This document shows positions 51,399 to 60,465 of a DNA stretch of 64,000 nucleotides, piece after piece. Under the pieces are notes generated by a model, which saw nothing but the letters and a program-made list of their open reading frames with translations, searched no databases and had not been told where the DNA came from. The DNA is from Microbacterium sp. VKM Ac-2923. Its GTDB lineage: Bacteria > Actinomycetota > Actinomycetes > Actinomycetales > Microbacteriaceae. Position numbers and translations under genes: made by a program. Positions within the stretch are counted from its first letter, which is position 1. Each line of letters starts with the position of its first letter. The stretch lies in contig NZ_JALGRP010000001.1 of the NCBI RefSeq assembly GCF_022815605.1, positions 465,643-529,642 of the forward strand. Reading direction: 5' to 3'.

Positions 51399-53834
51399 AT
51401 GACCGATGCCTTCACGCCCCTCATCGTCGACGGCCCTCTGCCGTCGGCGGCCAGACCCGACGCCGACCTCCTCGAGGGGTTGAACGGTCCGCAGCGCGAG
51501 GCCGTGACGTACCGCGGCCAGGCGTTGCTGATCGTGGCGGGAGCCGGATCAGGCAAGACGAGCGTGCTCACGCGACGCATCGCGTCGTTGCTGCGCACGC
51601 GCGAGGCGTATTCGAGCCAGATCCTCGCGATCACGTTCACCAACAAGGCCGCGGGCGAGATGCGCGAGAGAGTGCACCAGCTGATCGGCCAGAAGTCCGA
51701 CGGCATGTGGATCTCGACGTTCCACTCCGCGTGCGTGCGCATCCTGCGGCGTGAGGCCGAGCAGTTCGGCTTCACCAAGGCGTTCACGATCTACGACTCC
51801 GGCGATTCGCGCGCGCTCATCAAGCGCCTCGTCAAAGAGCACGAGGGCGATTCGTTCGGCCTCACCCCCGCCGGTACGCAGAGCCGCATCTCGAAGCTCA
51901 AGAACGAACTGGCGGATGCCGAGTCGTACGCGCGCTCCGCCAACATGAGCGACCCGGCCGAGCGGGTCTTCGTCGAGATCTTCGCGTCCTATCAGCGGGA
52001 ACTGCAGCGGTCGAACGCCTTCGACTTCGACGACCTCATCGCGCAGACGGTCTACCTGTTCCGCGCGTTCCCGAAGGTCGCCGACGTCTACCGCAAGCGG
52101 TTCCGCCACATCCTCGTCGACGAGTACCAAGACACGAACCACGCGCAGTACGCCCTCATCCACGAGCTGACCCGGCCCGTCGGCTCCGACGCCGAGCCGT
52201 TCTCGTCCGGCGGCATGATGATCTTCGACGCGGAGCCGGCGGCCGACGAGGCGGCATCCCTCACCGTGGTCGGTGACTCCGACCAGTCGATCTACGCCTT
52301 CCGCGGCGCCGACATCCGCAACATCAGCGAGTTCGAGCGCGACTACCCGGGCGCGAAGGTGGTGCTGCTCGAACAGAATTACCGGTCGACGCAGAACATC
52401 CTGTCGGCGGCCAACGCGGTGATCTCGAACAACTTCGACCGCAAAGACAAGAAGCTGTGGACCGACGTGGGGGCCGGCGATCCCATCATCGGCTTCACCG
52501 GCTACTCGCAGCACGACGAGGCGCAGTTCGTCGCCGACGAGATCGAGGCCCTGCACAAGAAGGGTGTCGACTACTCCGGCGTCGCCGTCTTCTATCGCAC
52601 CAACTCGCAGTCGCGTGCGCTCGAAGAAATCTTCATCCGCTCGGCCGTTCCCTACAAGATCATGGGCGGCACCAAGTTCTACGAGCGCGCCGAGATCAAG
52701 GACGCCCTCGCCTACCTCGTCGCGGTGGCCAACCCCGCCGACGGCATGGCGGTGCGCCGCATCTTGAACCGTCCGCGCCGCGGTATCGGCGATGTCACCG
52801 AGACCGCGATCGCCCGCTACGCCGCCGAGCACGGCATCACCTTCCGTGACGCCCTGGCCAATTCGGGGCAGATCGGCGTCGGGCCGAAGCTGCAGAAGGC
52901 CATCGATCAGCTCGACGCGGTCCTCACCGAGGCGACCGTCGTCATGCTTCCGGCATCCGGAGAGCTCGCCCCCTCGACGTCGGTGACCGAGGGACTCACC
53001 CTGCTGCTGAACAAGAGCGGCTACTTCGACGCCCTCCGCGCCAGCCGTGACCCGCAGGACGAGGCGCGCCTCGAGAACCTCGACGAGCTCGTCGCGGTGA
53101 CCCGGGAGTTCGCGCGCAACAATCCCGAGGGCACCATCATCGACTTCCTCACCGAGGTCACCCTGGTGGCGGATGCCGACGACCTCGACGACGCGTCAGG
53201 CTCGGTGTCGCTCATGACCCTGCACACGGCCAAGGGACTCGAGTACGACGCGGTGTTCCTCACCGGCGTCGAAGAAGACCTGCTGCCGCATCGCATCTCG
53301 GCCAACGAGCCCGGCGGTCCGCAGGAGGAGCGGCGCCTGTTCTACGTCGGCATCACGCGCGCCCGCAAACGCCTGCACGTCTCTCTCGCGATGACTCGCG
53401 CCCAGTTCGGCGAGGTGACCGTGGCCATGCCGAGCCGCTTCCTGCAGGAGATCCCCGCCGATCTCATCGACTGGCGTCAATCGCCGGGCGACGTGAACGG
53501 CCGCGGCGGCTCGCAATCGCGCGCGCTGAACGCCCGCGGGCGACGCCCCGGTCAGGCCGGGAGTGGCGGCAACCGCTACGGCGACGACCTCGTGCCCCTG
53601 CCCAAACGCGCGCCGGCCGATCCGAGCAAGTTCCCCAACCGCATCCCGGCCAAGGTGCGAGATAACGGCGACCTGCAGCTCGCGGCGGGCGACCGCATCC
53701 GTCACGACGACTTCGGCGAGGGTCGTGTGGATGCCGTGACCGGCGAGGGGGCCAAGCGCGTCGCGCACGTGCGCTTCGACACCGTGGGGCCGAAGAAGCT
53801 GCTGGTCAAGATCGCGCCGATCGCGAAGCTGTAG
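51399..53834 (+). CDS. pcrA: UvrD/PcrA-type ATP-dependent DNA helicase
   Basis: The 811-residue superfamily 1 helicase has Walker A AGAGSGKT (47-54), LAITFTNKAAGEMRER, motif II LVDEYQDTN, motif III VGDSDQSIYAFRGAD, motif IV LEQNYRSTQNIL, motif V LMTLHTAKGLEYDAVF and motif VI RRLFYVGITRARKRLHV, with a PcrA-type C-terminus ending in the Tudor-like DRIRHDDFGEGRVDAVTGEG. It unwinds DNA 3'-5' in repair and conflict resolution. A Gly/Ser-rich loop of about 20 residues (GDVNGRGGSQSR) sits before the C-terminal domain. TAGACT (51383-51388) lies ten bases before the ATG. Confidence 0.95.
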   Translation: MTDAFTPLIVDGPLPSAARPDADLLEGLNGPQREAVTYRGQALLIVAGAGSGKTSVLTRRIASLLRTREAYSSQILAITFTNKAAGEMRERVHQLIGQKSDGMWISTFHSACVRILRREAEQFGFTKAFTIYDSGDSRALIKRLVKEHEGDSFGLTPAGTQSRISKLKNELADAESYARSANMSDPAERVFVEIFASYQRELQRSNAFDFDDLIAQTVYLFRAFPKVADVYRKRFRHILVDEYQDTNHAQYALIHELTRPVGSDAEPFSSGGMMIFDAEPAADEAASLTVVGDSDQSIYAFRGADIRNISEFERDYPGAKVVLLEQNYRSTQNILSAANAVISNNFDRKDKKLWTDVGAGDPIIGFTGYSQHDEAQFVADEIEALHKKGVDYSGVAVFYRTNSQSRALEEIFIRSAVPYKIMGGTKFYERAEIKDALAYLVAVANPADGMAVRRILNRPRRGIGDVTETAIARYAAEHGITFRDALANSGQIGVGPKLQKAIDQLDAVLTEATVVMLPASGELAPSTSVTEGLTLLLNKSGYFDALRASRDPQDEARLENLDELVAVTREFARNNPEGTIIDFLTEVTLVADADDLDDASGSVSLMTLHTAKGLEYDAVFLTGVEEDLLPHRISANEPGGPQEERRLFYVGITRARKRLHVSLAMTRAQFGEVTVAMPSRFLQEIPADLIDWRQSPGDVNGRGGSQSRALNARGRRPGQAGSGGNRYGDDLVPLPKRAPADPSKFPNRIPAKVRDNGDLQLAAGDRIRHDDFGEGRVDAVTGEGAKRVAHVRFDTVGPKKLLVKIAPIAKL

Positions 53835-53850
53835 CACGGACACCCGGGGA

Positions 53851-53916
53851 ATTCGGGGCGCGTTCTGCCGTTCGGAGCGCCATGCGCGCGCCCCACCGTG
53901 CGGAATGCGCCCCACA
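53851..53916. repeat. Dispersed G+C-rich palindromic element, copy C
   Basis: ATTCGGGGCGCGTTCTG faces GCGGAATGCGCCCCACA with GGAGCGC and GCGCGCCCC inside. It lies 16 bases past the pcrA stop and may double as its terminator. Confidence 0.6.
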
Positions 53917-53968
53917 CCGCGAGGGCTCCCCGGCCGGTCAGTCGAAGCGCCACGGCTAGGCTGGCCCA

Positions 53969-55108
53969 ATGGCTCTCTTCTCGCGCCGCAAGAAGTCCGA
54001 CTCCGACGACGTAGCGTCCGGCGACACATCGGTCGATCGTCCCGACGCGACGATCGAACCGGGTGAACAGCCCGTCGACCCCACCGGCCCGAGCGATGCC
54101 GCTCCGGCCACGCCCACGGCCACCGCCGGCGGTGACAGCCCGACCGCCCCCGCCGAGGTGACCCCGACGGTCGGCATCTCGATGTCGTCGTTCCGCGGCG
54201 TCGGAGCCGGACCCGAGACCCCCGCCGAAGCGTCGGCTCCGCCCGTCGCGGCACGCCCGTCGGCACGACAGCCCGGTGAGATGGTGGCCCCGGAGGCTCC
54301 CGAGACCATGCCGGGTTTGCGTGACAACGTGCTGCTGGCCAACGCCCTCGCCGAGATCACCGGCGTGGCCGAGCCCGCCCAACTGCTCAACGTCGCGCGA
54401 CAGCTACTGCAGGGACACGTCTTCCTCCGCGTGAAGGGCGATGCGCGCGCCCTGATGGCCGAGGGGAAGGATCTGCCCCTCGCCGTCGCCAACAACGGCG
54501 ACGAGCAGCTCGTGATCGGCTACAGCGGCGGGATGGCTCTGCGGGCCAGCGTCGAAGCCGACGGCGACCGCGACACCTCGGCGATGGCTCAGCCCGTCCT
54601 CGCGCTCCTGCGCCACATCATCGACGGCCCGTACGCCGGGGTCGTGCTCAACCCCGCGGCCGCGGAAGGGCGTGCCGTTCTGCCGAAGGCGCTTCTCGAG
54701 CGGATGGTCGCCGAGGTCGACCCGGAGCTGCGGATCAAAACGGCGCTGTGCGAGGCGCGGACCGAGTCCACGGCATCCACCGTCGTCGACGCGATCGTGG
54801 CCGATGCGCCGATGTGGATCGCCGTCAACCAGACCGAAGAGGGCGGCCCCATGGGCGTCGCGGAATCGCGATCGGCCACGGGTGAGCGCTTCCTCGAAGT
54901 GTTCTCGCACCCCCTCGAACTGCTCGCCCTCGGTCGCGGCGACCAACCCCTGCCGATCCGCACCGCGCAGCTCTCCAAGGCGCTGGCGACGGATGACGGG
55001 TTGACCGGCGTCCTGATCGACCCAGCCGGACCGTGGATCCGTCTCGGGCGCGACGAACTCGCTCCGGTGATCGCCCTCGCCGCCGAGGATGACGCGCCGA
55101 CCGCCTGA
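53969..55108 (+). CDS. SseB-family protein with acidic disordered N-terminus
   Basis: Residues 1-105 are a low-complexity Asp/Thr/Pro/Ala segment after a basic start (LFSRRKKSDSDD). The remaining 270 residues contain two SseB-like domains (HVFLRVKGDARALMAEGKDL, LRASVEADGDRDTSAMAQPV, and IAVNQTEEGGPMGVAESRS). SseB domains are widespread and poorly defined. Their role in actinobacteria is unknown. ATG 53969 has TAGGCT (53957-53962) six bases upstream and is leaderless. Confidence 0.82.
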   Translation: MALFSRRKKSDSDDVASGDTSVDRPDATIEPGEQPVDPTGPSDAAPATPTATAGGDSPTAPAEVTPTVGISMSSFRGVGAGPETPAEASAPPVAARPSARQPGEMVAPEAPETMPGLRDNVLLANALAEITGVAEPAQLLNVARQLLQGHVFLRVKGDARALMAEGKDLPLAVANNGDEQLVIGYSGGMALRASVEADGDRDTSAMAQPVLALLRHIIDGPYAGVVLNPAAAEGRAVLPKALLERMVAEVDPELRIKTALCEARTESTASTVVDAIVADAPMWIAVNQTEEGGPMGVAESRSATGERFLEVFSHPLELLALGRGDQPLPIRTAQLSKALATDDGLTGVLIDPAGPWIRLGRDELAPVIALAAEDDAPTA

Positions 55109-55118
55109 GATCTCGACA

Positions 55119-55152
55119 CGAACGGGCCGCACCCCTCGGGGAGCGGCCCGTT
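55119..55152. terminator. Bidirectional terminator between the SseB-like and DUF1684 genes
   Basis: GAACGGGCCGC (55119-55129) and GCGGCCCGTTC (55142-55152) form a perfect 11-bp stem, with CCCCTCGGGG as an inner extension, between convergent stops. Confidence 0.9.
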
Positions 55153-55162
55153 CTCAGTCGGG

Positions 55163-55789
55163 TCAGACGCCGTACATCTCGCCGACCGGGACCGTCACGG
55201 GCAGGACGTTCCCGGCCGGAGCGAGCGGGCACGCCCACATCGGGTCGTAGGCGCACGACGGGTTGTACGCGAAGTTGAAGTCGATGACGAGGCTGTCGGG
55301 TGTCTCCCCGCGGCCGAGGTCGGCACCCTTGACGGTGTCGAGCAGGTAGCGCCCGCCGCCGTAGGTTCCGCCGGGCCGGCCCGCCGTGGCATCCCGGACC
55401 GGGACGAACAGGCCGCCCCCGTAGGACGTCAGCCGCCAGACATCCAACGACCCGGTGTCGGGCAGGGCCACGCGCCCGATGCGCTCGAAGCCGACCTCGC
55501 CGTCGGTCCCCGTGGTCGCGACGAACGATGCCTCGTCGGCGTCGAGCAGCGGCACCTCGAAGCGCCAGGCCGCGTCGTAGGGCGCGAGCGGCAGTCCCAC
55601 GAAACCCTCGCGCTGCTCCGGCAGAAGCGGGGTGGCCGGGTGGTCGGCGAAGAGCGCGTCGCGCTCGATGCGCCAGAGCTCGTGCGCGTCTTCGGGGTCG
55701 TCGGCCTGGCGCACCGCGTCATAGAGCGCGAAGATCCGGAGGCGCCAGTCGGCGATGTCGAGGGCGGTACGGCCGGCGGCGGTGGTCAT
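55163..55789 (-). CDS. DUF1684 family protein
   Basis: The 208-residue protein matches DUF1684: WRIERDALFADHPATPLLPE at the start region, the Gly-rich FVPVRDATAGRPGGTYGGGR, LVIDFNFAYNPSCAYDPMWA and CPLAPAGNVLPVTVPVGE at the end. The NPSCAYDP-WxCPLAP phrase is the family hallmark. No function is established. The ATG has TACGCT (minus strand, plus 55796-55801) six bases upstream, so the long upstream frame is rejected. Confidence 0.9.
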   Translation of the reverse strand: MTTAAGRTALDIADWRLRIFALYDAVRQADDPEDAHELWRIERDALFADHPATPLLPEQREGFVGLPLAPYDAAWRFEVPLLDADEASFVATTGTDGEVGFERIGRVALPDTGSLDVWRLTSYGGGLFVPVRDATAGRPGGTYGGGRYLLDTVKGADLGRGETPDSLVIDFNFAYNPSCAYDPMWACPLAPAGNVLPVTVPVGEMYGV

Positions 55790-55885
55790 GCATCGAGCGT
55801 ACGGGGATGCCGTCGGCCGGGGCTCGACACGACCCCGCTCGCCCGGTGAGTGAGGGGCGAACCCCTCCCCGGTGAGCCCGCTTGC

Positions 55886-56037
55886 GCGCGGCGGGGGAGG
55901 CCTCGGGCAGAGCGCAACGGGCAGACACGGCACCGTCGTGCCGGCCCTCGCGCAGCGCGACGGCCTCCCGGTGCGCCCGCTCTCGCGCGGCGGGGGAGGC
56001 CTCGGGCAGAGCGCAACGGGAAGACACGGCACCGTCG
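55886..56037. repeat. Roughly 53-bp direct repeat spaced 99 bp, in the DUF1684/Prim-Pol spacer
   Basis: Two near-identical blocks start gcgcggcgggggaggcctcg at 55886 and 55985 and end caccgtcg near 55938 and 56037, differing at one internal base (gggcagac against gggaagac). The 267-bp spacer 55790-56056 contains little else. Confidence 0.85.
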
Positions 56038-56056
56038 CGCGCACTAGCGTCGGGGC

Positions 56057-57085
56057 ATGGCATCCCCCCGCATCACGCTGACCGTGCCGGGCCCCGAGGG
56101 CGACCGCGAGGTGAGCATCTCCAACCCCGATCGCGTGCTGTGGCCGGAGGTGGGCATCACCAAGCGCGAGCTGGCCGAGTACCTCATCGCCGTCGCCGAG
56201 CCCTTCATCGCCGCGAACGGGCACCGGCCGGTGTCGCTCGAGCGTTTCCCCGAGGGTGTGGGCGGCAAGGCGTTCTTCTCGAAGAACCCGCCGAAGGGGG
56301 CGCCGGCCTTCGTGGAGGCCGTGACGGTGACGTACAACAGCGGGCGCCGGCATCCGCAGCTTTTCCTCGGTGAGATCGCGTCGGCGGTGTGGGCGGCGCA
56401 GATGAACACGATCGTGTTCCACCCGTGGGCCTCGCTCGCGAGCGACGCCGACCATCCGATCGAGCTGCGCATCGACCTCGACCCTCAGCCGGGCACGGGG
56501 ATCGCCGAGGCGGTCACCGCGGCTCACGAGCTGCGGGCCGTGCTGCACGAGGCAGGGCTGGAGGCGTGGATCAAGACCAGCGGTAACCGCGGCCTGCACG
56601 TGTTCTGTCCCATCGAGCCGACGCACGAGTTCCTCGACGTGCGGCACGCGGTGATCGCCGCGGCCCGCGAGCTGGAACGACGGATGCCGGATGCCGTGAC
56701 CACCAATTGGTGGAAGGAGGAGCGGGGCGAGCGCGTCTTCGTCGACTTCAATCAGGCGAACCGCGACCGCACGATGGCGGGGGCGTATTCGCCTCGCGCG
56801 CTGTCCACCGCGACGGTGTCGACGCCGGTGTCGTGGGACGAACTCGACGGCCTCGACCCGCTCGCCTTCACCGTGCGCTCGATCCCGGGGCGGTTGGCAT
56901 CCGTGGGCGATCCGTGGGCGGGGTTCGGCGAGAAGCCCGGGCGCATCGACACCCTGCTGCAGTGGTGGCAACGCGACCTCGACGACGGTCTCGGCGAGCT
57001 GCCCTTCCCGCCGGAGTTCCCCAAGATGCCGGGAGAGCCGCCGCGCGTGCAGCCGTCACGGGCGAAGAATCCGTCGTCGGACTGA
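56057..57085 (+). CDS. LigD-type polymerase/Prim-Pol domain protein
   Basis: The 342-residue protein is a second archaeo-eukaryotic primase-type polymerase: ISNPDRVLWPEVGITKRELA, catalytic DLD at 140-142 (LRIDLDPQPG), TSGNRGLHVF with the conserved His, and WWKEERGERVFVDFNQANRD with the third acid. It is nearer in length to mycobacterial Prim-PolC, which works with LigC in gap repair. A LigC-like ligase lies 4.3 kb downstream. ATG 56057 has TAGCGT (56045-56050) six bases upstream and is leaderless. Confidence 0.9.
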   Translation: MASPRITLTVPGPEGDREVSISNPDRVLWPEVGITKRELAEYLIAVAEPFIAANGHRPVSLERFPEGVGGKAFFSKNPPKGAPAFVEAVTVTYNSGRRHPQLFLGEIASAVWAAQMNTIVFHPWASLASDADHPIELRIDLDPQPGTGIAEAVTAAHELRAVLHEAGLEAWIKTSGNRGLHVFCPIEPTHEFLDVRHAVIAAARELERRMPDAVTTNWWKEERGERVFVDFNQANRDRTMAGAYSPRALSTATVSTPVSWDELDGLDPLAFTVRSIPGRLASVGDPWAGFGEKPGRIDTLLQWWQRDLDDGLGELPFPPEFPKMPGEPPRVQPSRAKNPSSD

Positions 57086-57134
57086 GGCGGCATCGTCGCA
57101 TTTTCGCGAAAGGGATGCCAGCGCACATCCGAGT

Positions 57135-57172
57135 GTTCACCGAACAGTGAGGACACCGGGTGAACGTTCATC
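57135..57172 (+). promoter_or_regulatory. Possible PHO-box-like repeats before the alkaline phosphatase gene
   Basis: GTTCACC at 57135-57141 and GTTCATC at 57166-57172, with a complementary GGTGAAC at 57159-57165, resemble actinobacterial PhoP half-sites (GTTCACC). The phasing does not follow the 11-base spacing, so the call is tentative and rests partly on the gene being a phosphatase. Confidence 0.3.
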
Positions 57173-57277
57173 TCCGGGTGTCCTGAGATTCGTTCTCACG
57201 AGAGGACCTTCCGTCACCGTGGATTCCGACCGGCCCCCCGGCGGTCGGTGAATCCCATACGAAACGGAAGCGAACAC

Positions 57278-59155
57278 ATGAACAAGCGCACGACCGGACG
57301 TACGCGTCGTCTGATCGTCATGAGCACCGTCGCGGGCGTCGCGCTCGGTGCCACCCCCGGCGTCGCCGCCTCGGCGGAGACCACGGAGACCCCCGCCCCC
57401 CAGAACGTCATCGTCCTCATCTCGGACGGTGCCGGCTACAACCAGTTCGACGCCGCTCGCCTGTACGACAGCGGCACCAGTTACCAGCAGGTCGAGGTCG
57501 CCCCGAACTCCGGTGCCGCCACGAAGGTGCCCGGTACCAAGAGCGAGGTCTACGACGACTTCCCCGTGCAGCTCGCGCAGTCGCACTACTCCGCGGGCGG
57601 TCGCGCCGCGTACACGCCCGAACAGGCCTGGGGCGACTTCTCGTGGGTGGCATCCGGTGCGACCGATTCCGCCGCCGCCGGCACCGCGCTGGGCACGGGC
57701 GTGAAGACCACGAACGGCACGCTCGGTTTCTCCGCCGACGGCACGCGCCTGCTGACCGTCGGCGAGCAGGCGATGGAGGTCGGCAAGAAGGTGGGTCTGG
57801 TCACCAGCGTCCCCTTCAACCACGCCACCCCCGCCGGCTTCATCGCCCACAACAAGAGCCGCAACGACTACCACGGCCTCGCCACCGAGATGATCGACTC
57901 GGGCGTCGACGTGCTCATCGGCGGGGGACACCCCAACTACACGGATGCCGGCACCTCCCGGGCGTCGCACTTCGGTGCGGGGTCGTGGATCTCGCAGACC
58001 GATTTCGACCGTGTCACGCAGGGCAAGACGCCCTTCTCGTACGTCGAGAGCAAGGCCGACTTCGAGCGCGTCGCGGACGGACAGAACGTGCCCGACAAGC
58101 TCTTCGGCCTCGCTCGCGTCGCCGAGACGTTCCAGTACAACCGTCCCGGTCTGCAGAACAAGAACGTGCTGCCCTTCACCGACGCGGCCAACGCGGACGT
58201 GCCGTCGCTGGCCACCTCCACCCGGGCCGCGCTGAACGTGCTCGAGAAAGACGACGACGGCTTCTTCCTCATGGTCGAGGGCGGTGCGGTCGACTGGGCC
58301 GGTCACGCCAACCAGACCACCCGCATCGTTGAGGAGCAGCTCTCCTTCAACGACTCCGTCGACGCCGTCACCGACTGGGTCGAGAAGAACTCCAGCTGGG
58401 ACGAGACGCTCGTCGTCGTCACCGCCGACCACGAGACCGGCTACCTCGCCGGCCCCGGAGCCGGTGCCGAGAAGGGGTGGACCGCCCTCACGGGTGTCGA
58501 AGGCCAGCTGCCGAACGTGTCGTGGCACTCCGGCGGGCACACGAACGCGCTCGTCCCGCTGTACGCGAAGGGCGCCGGCTCCGAGGTGCTCACGGCTCGC
58601 GCCACCCAGTGGGACTTCGTCCGCGGCGCGTACCTCGACAACACCGACCTCGGCAAGACGATCTTCGACGCCCTCGGGCACGCGGATGCCGAGGGGGACG
58701 CGGTCGGCGTCGAGGCGTCGGTGCCCCTGCCCGCCCAGGCCGGTCAGCTGAGCCTCGCTCTTCCCGACACCGACGGCCCCGTCACCTTCGCCGGTGACGC
58801 GGCGTCGCAGCAGGCCGCGCTGCCGGAGGTCGTCGTGAACGACTCCCGCAATGAGGCGCAGGCGCAGGGTCGCGGGTGGACGCTGTCGGGTTCGGCGTCG
58901 GCGTTCGTCGCCGGTAACCGCTCGTTCGGTGCCGACAACCTCAGCTGGACGCCGAAGGTCGTGCGCTCGGCCGCCGGTGCCGCAGCCGGTGGCACCGCAA
59001 CGCTGGACAAGCCCGCCACCCTCGCCGACGCCGGTCGCGTCGAGCGTGTCGGCGAGACCGTCGTCGCCGCGGACCTGGCGCTGACCATACCCGCGACCGC
59101 CGAGAGCGGCCGCTACGGCAGTGAGATCACCCTGACGCTCTTCGCGAAGGACTGA
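57278..59155 (+). CDS. Secreted alkaline phosphatase, PhoA family
   Basis: The 625-residue protein has a signal peptide (basic start, VMSTVAGVALGATPGVAASA with cleavage near residue 33), the metal-binding LISDGAG (Asp50), the nucleophile Ser131 in GATDSAAAGTALGTG, EGGAVDWAGHAN and ADHETGYL, all features of PhoA-like enzymes that release phosphate from esters outside the cell. The last 140 residues form an added beta-rich domain ending SEITLTLFAKD, probably a wall or carbohydrate contact. ATG 57278 follows GGAAG. A terminator follows. Confidence 0.93.
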   Translation: MNKRTTGRTRRLIVMSTVAGVALGATPGVAASAETTETPAPQNVIVLISDGAGYNQFDAARLYDSGTSYQQVEVAPNSGAATKVPGTKSEVYDDFPVQLAQSHYSAGGRAAYTPEQAWGDFSWVASGATDSAAAGTALGTGVKTTNGTLGFSADGTRLLTVGEQAMEVGKKVGLVTSVPFNHATPAGFIAHNKSRNDYHGLATEMIDSGVDVLIGGGHPNYTDAGTSRASHFGAGSWISQTDFDRVTQGKTPFSYVESKADFERVADGQNVPDKLFGLARVAETFQYNRPGLQNKNVLPFTDAANADVPSLATSTRAALNVLEKDDDGFFLMVEGGAVDWAGHANQTTRIVEEQLSFNDSVDAVTDWVEKNSSWDETLVVVTADHETGYLAGPGAGAEKGWTALTGVEGQLPNVSWHSGGHTNALVPLYAKGAGSEVLTARATQWDFVRGAYLDNTDLGKTIFDALGHADAEGDAVGVEASVPLPAQAGQLSLALPDTDGPVTFAGDAASQQAALPEVVVNDSRNEAQAQGRGWTLSGSASAFVAGNRSFGADNLSWTPKVVRSAAGAAAGGTATLDKPATLADAGRVERVGETVVAADLALTIPATAESGRYGSEITLTLFAKD

Positions 59156-59164
59156 TCCCCTCCG

Positions 59165-59196
59165 GCCGGTGCGCTCCCCGACGGGGGCGCACCGGC
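59165..59196 (+). terminator. Terminator of the alkaline phosphatase gene
   Basis: GCCGGTGCGC (59165-59174) and GCGCACCGGC (59187-59196) form a perfect 10-bp stem with CCCC/GGGG inside, nine bases after the stop codon. Confidence 0.88.
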
Positions 59197-59226
59197 TCCG
59201 TTCGTCCCCCTGACCCGAGGATTCCC

Positions 59227-60465
59227 GTGTTCTCCCGCACCTCTGCTTTCGCTGCGGCCGTCGCCGCTGTCCTGCTCTTCTCCGCCGCGCCGGCGGCTGC
59301 TGTTCCGTCTTTCTCTGCCGTGCCGGCGGCTGCTGCTCCGTCTTCCTCCGTCGTGCCGGCGGCTGCTGTTCCGTCTTTCTTCGCCGCGCAGGTGGCTGCT
59401 GTTCCGTCTTTCTTCGCCGCGCCGGTTGCTGCTGTCCCGTCCTTTTTCGCCGCGCCCGTGGCTGCCGTCACCGTCGACCCGGCGGCCGCGTCACCGTCCG
59501 CCGCGCAATGGTCGGTCTCGCCGGCGAGTTCTGCCGGCCCCGACGGGCGCATCTCGCTCCGTCACACCATCGACCCCGGCGCCGGTATCGATGACGCCAT
59601 CGCCGTCTCCAACCTCGGAGCCGACCCCGCAACCTATGTCGTCGCGCCGGGTGACGGTGTCGTCGGCGACAGCGGCGCGTTCGACATCGCCGCGGGCGAC
59701 CCGCAGGACTCCGGTGCCTGGATCACGGTAGGCGGACTGGATGCCGGAGCGGTGACGGTCGCGCCGGGGGAGACCCGGGTGCTTCCGGTCCGGATGGACG
59801 TGCCCGACGGGGCAACCCCCGGCGACCACCCCGCGGGAATCGTCGTCGGGGTCACCCGTTCGAGCGACGGGGTTGCCGTGACCAATCGGGTCGGCGTGCG
59901 CGTGCACCTGCAGGTGGCCGGCGACATCGTTCCGACGCTGCGAGTCGACGACGTCGCCGCGACGTTCACGCCGTCCTGGATCCCGTTCGCTCCCGGCGTG
60001 CTCCGCGTCGAGACGCGGGTCGAGAACAGCGGCAATGTGCGGCTCGGCGCGCTCGCCGCTGTCTCGGAAACCGGCGTCGACGCCGCATCGCTCGCGGGCG
60101 ATCCCGCTGAACTGTTGCCGGGCGACGCGGCGACCCTGGTGACCGAGACGAGCGCGTGGCCGGTCTTCGCCCTCGTCGGCACGTCCACCGTGCGTCCCGT
60201 CGTCCTGGGCGACGACGCGATCGCCGCCCCCGCTCTTGTCGAACAGGGATTCACGACCGCGGCGGTGTCGTGGTCGGGCCTCGCGGCGCTGCTGCTGCTC
60301 GCGGGCGCGATCGTGGCGGTGGTCATCGTGCGTCGGCGCGGGCGTCGGAGGGCGAATGCCGAGGTGCCGGCCGGCGCGGCGACGGCGGCGTCTGAGTCCG
60401 CCGGGCGGGTGGAGCCGGCTGAGCGGGTGCCGGCGGCTGAGCAGGTGGAGGCCGAGGCGCGGTAG
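59227..60465 (+). CDS. Cell-surface protein with DUF916-like domain and repeated signal-peptide-like N-terminus
   Basis: The 412-residue protein begins with a signal peptide, and then the segment AAAVPSFFAAPVAAVPSFF-type repeats about five more times up to residue 80. Residues 90-330 are a beta-rich DUF916-like region (ISLRHTIDPGAGIDDAIAVS, VPDGATPGDHPAGIVVGVT, then VHLQVAGDIVPTLRV). A membrane helix lies at about 346-368, followed by RRRGRRR and an Ala/Glu tail. The layout is an outside-facing, membrane-anchored wall protein. GTG 59227 follows CGAGGA. The repeats are 33-36 bp long and poorer in G+C than the gene. Confidence 0.8.
   Translation: MFSRTSAFAAAVAAVLLFSAAPAAAVPSFSAVPAAAAPSSSVVPAAAVPSFFAAQVAAVPSFFAAPVAAVPSFFAAPVAAVTVDPAAASPSAAQWSVSPASSAGPDGRISLRHTIDPGAGIDDAIAVSNLGADPATYVVAPGDGVVGDSGAFDIAAGDPQDSGAWITVGGLDAGAVTVAPGETRVLPVRMDVPDGATPGDHPAGIVVGVTRSSDGVAVTNRVGVRVHLQVAGDIVPTLRVDDVAATFTPSWIPFAPGVLRVETRVENSGNVRLGALAAVSETGVDAASLAGDPAELLPGDAATLVTETSAWPVFALVGTSTVRPVVLGDDAIAAPALVEQGFTTAAVSWSGLAALLLLAGAIVAVVIVRRRGRRRANAEVPAGAATAASESAGRVEPAERVPAAEQVEAEAR

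Noticed and set aside
59127..59552. Minus-strand frame with AAKKDGTAAT-type repeats
   Set aside because: It is the reverse reading of the signal-peptide repeats of the gene at 59227, which has a signal peptide, a membrane helix and a ribosome site.
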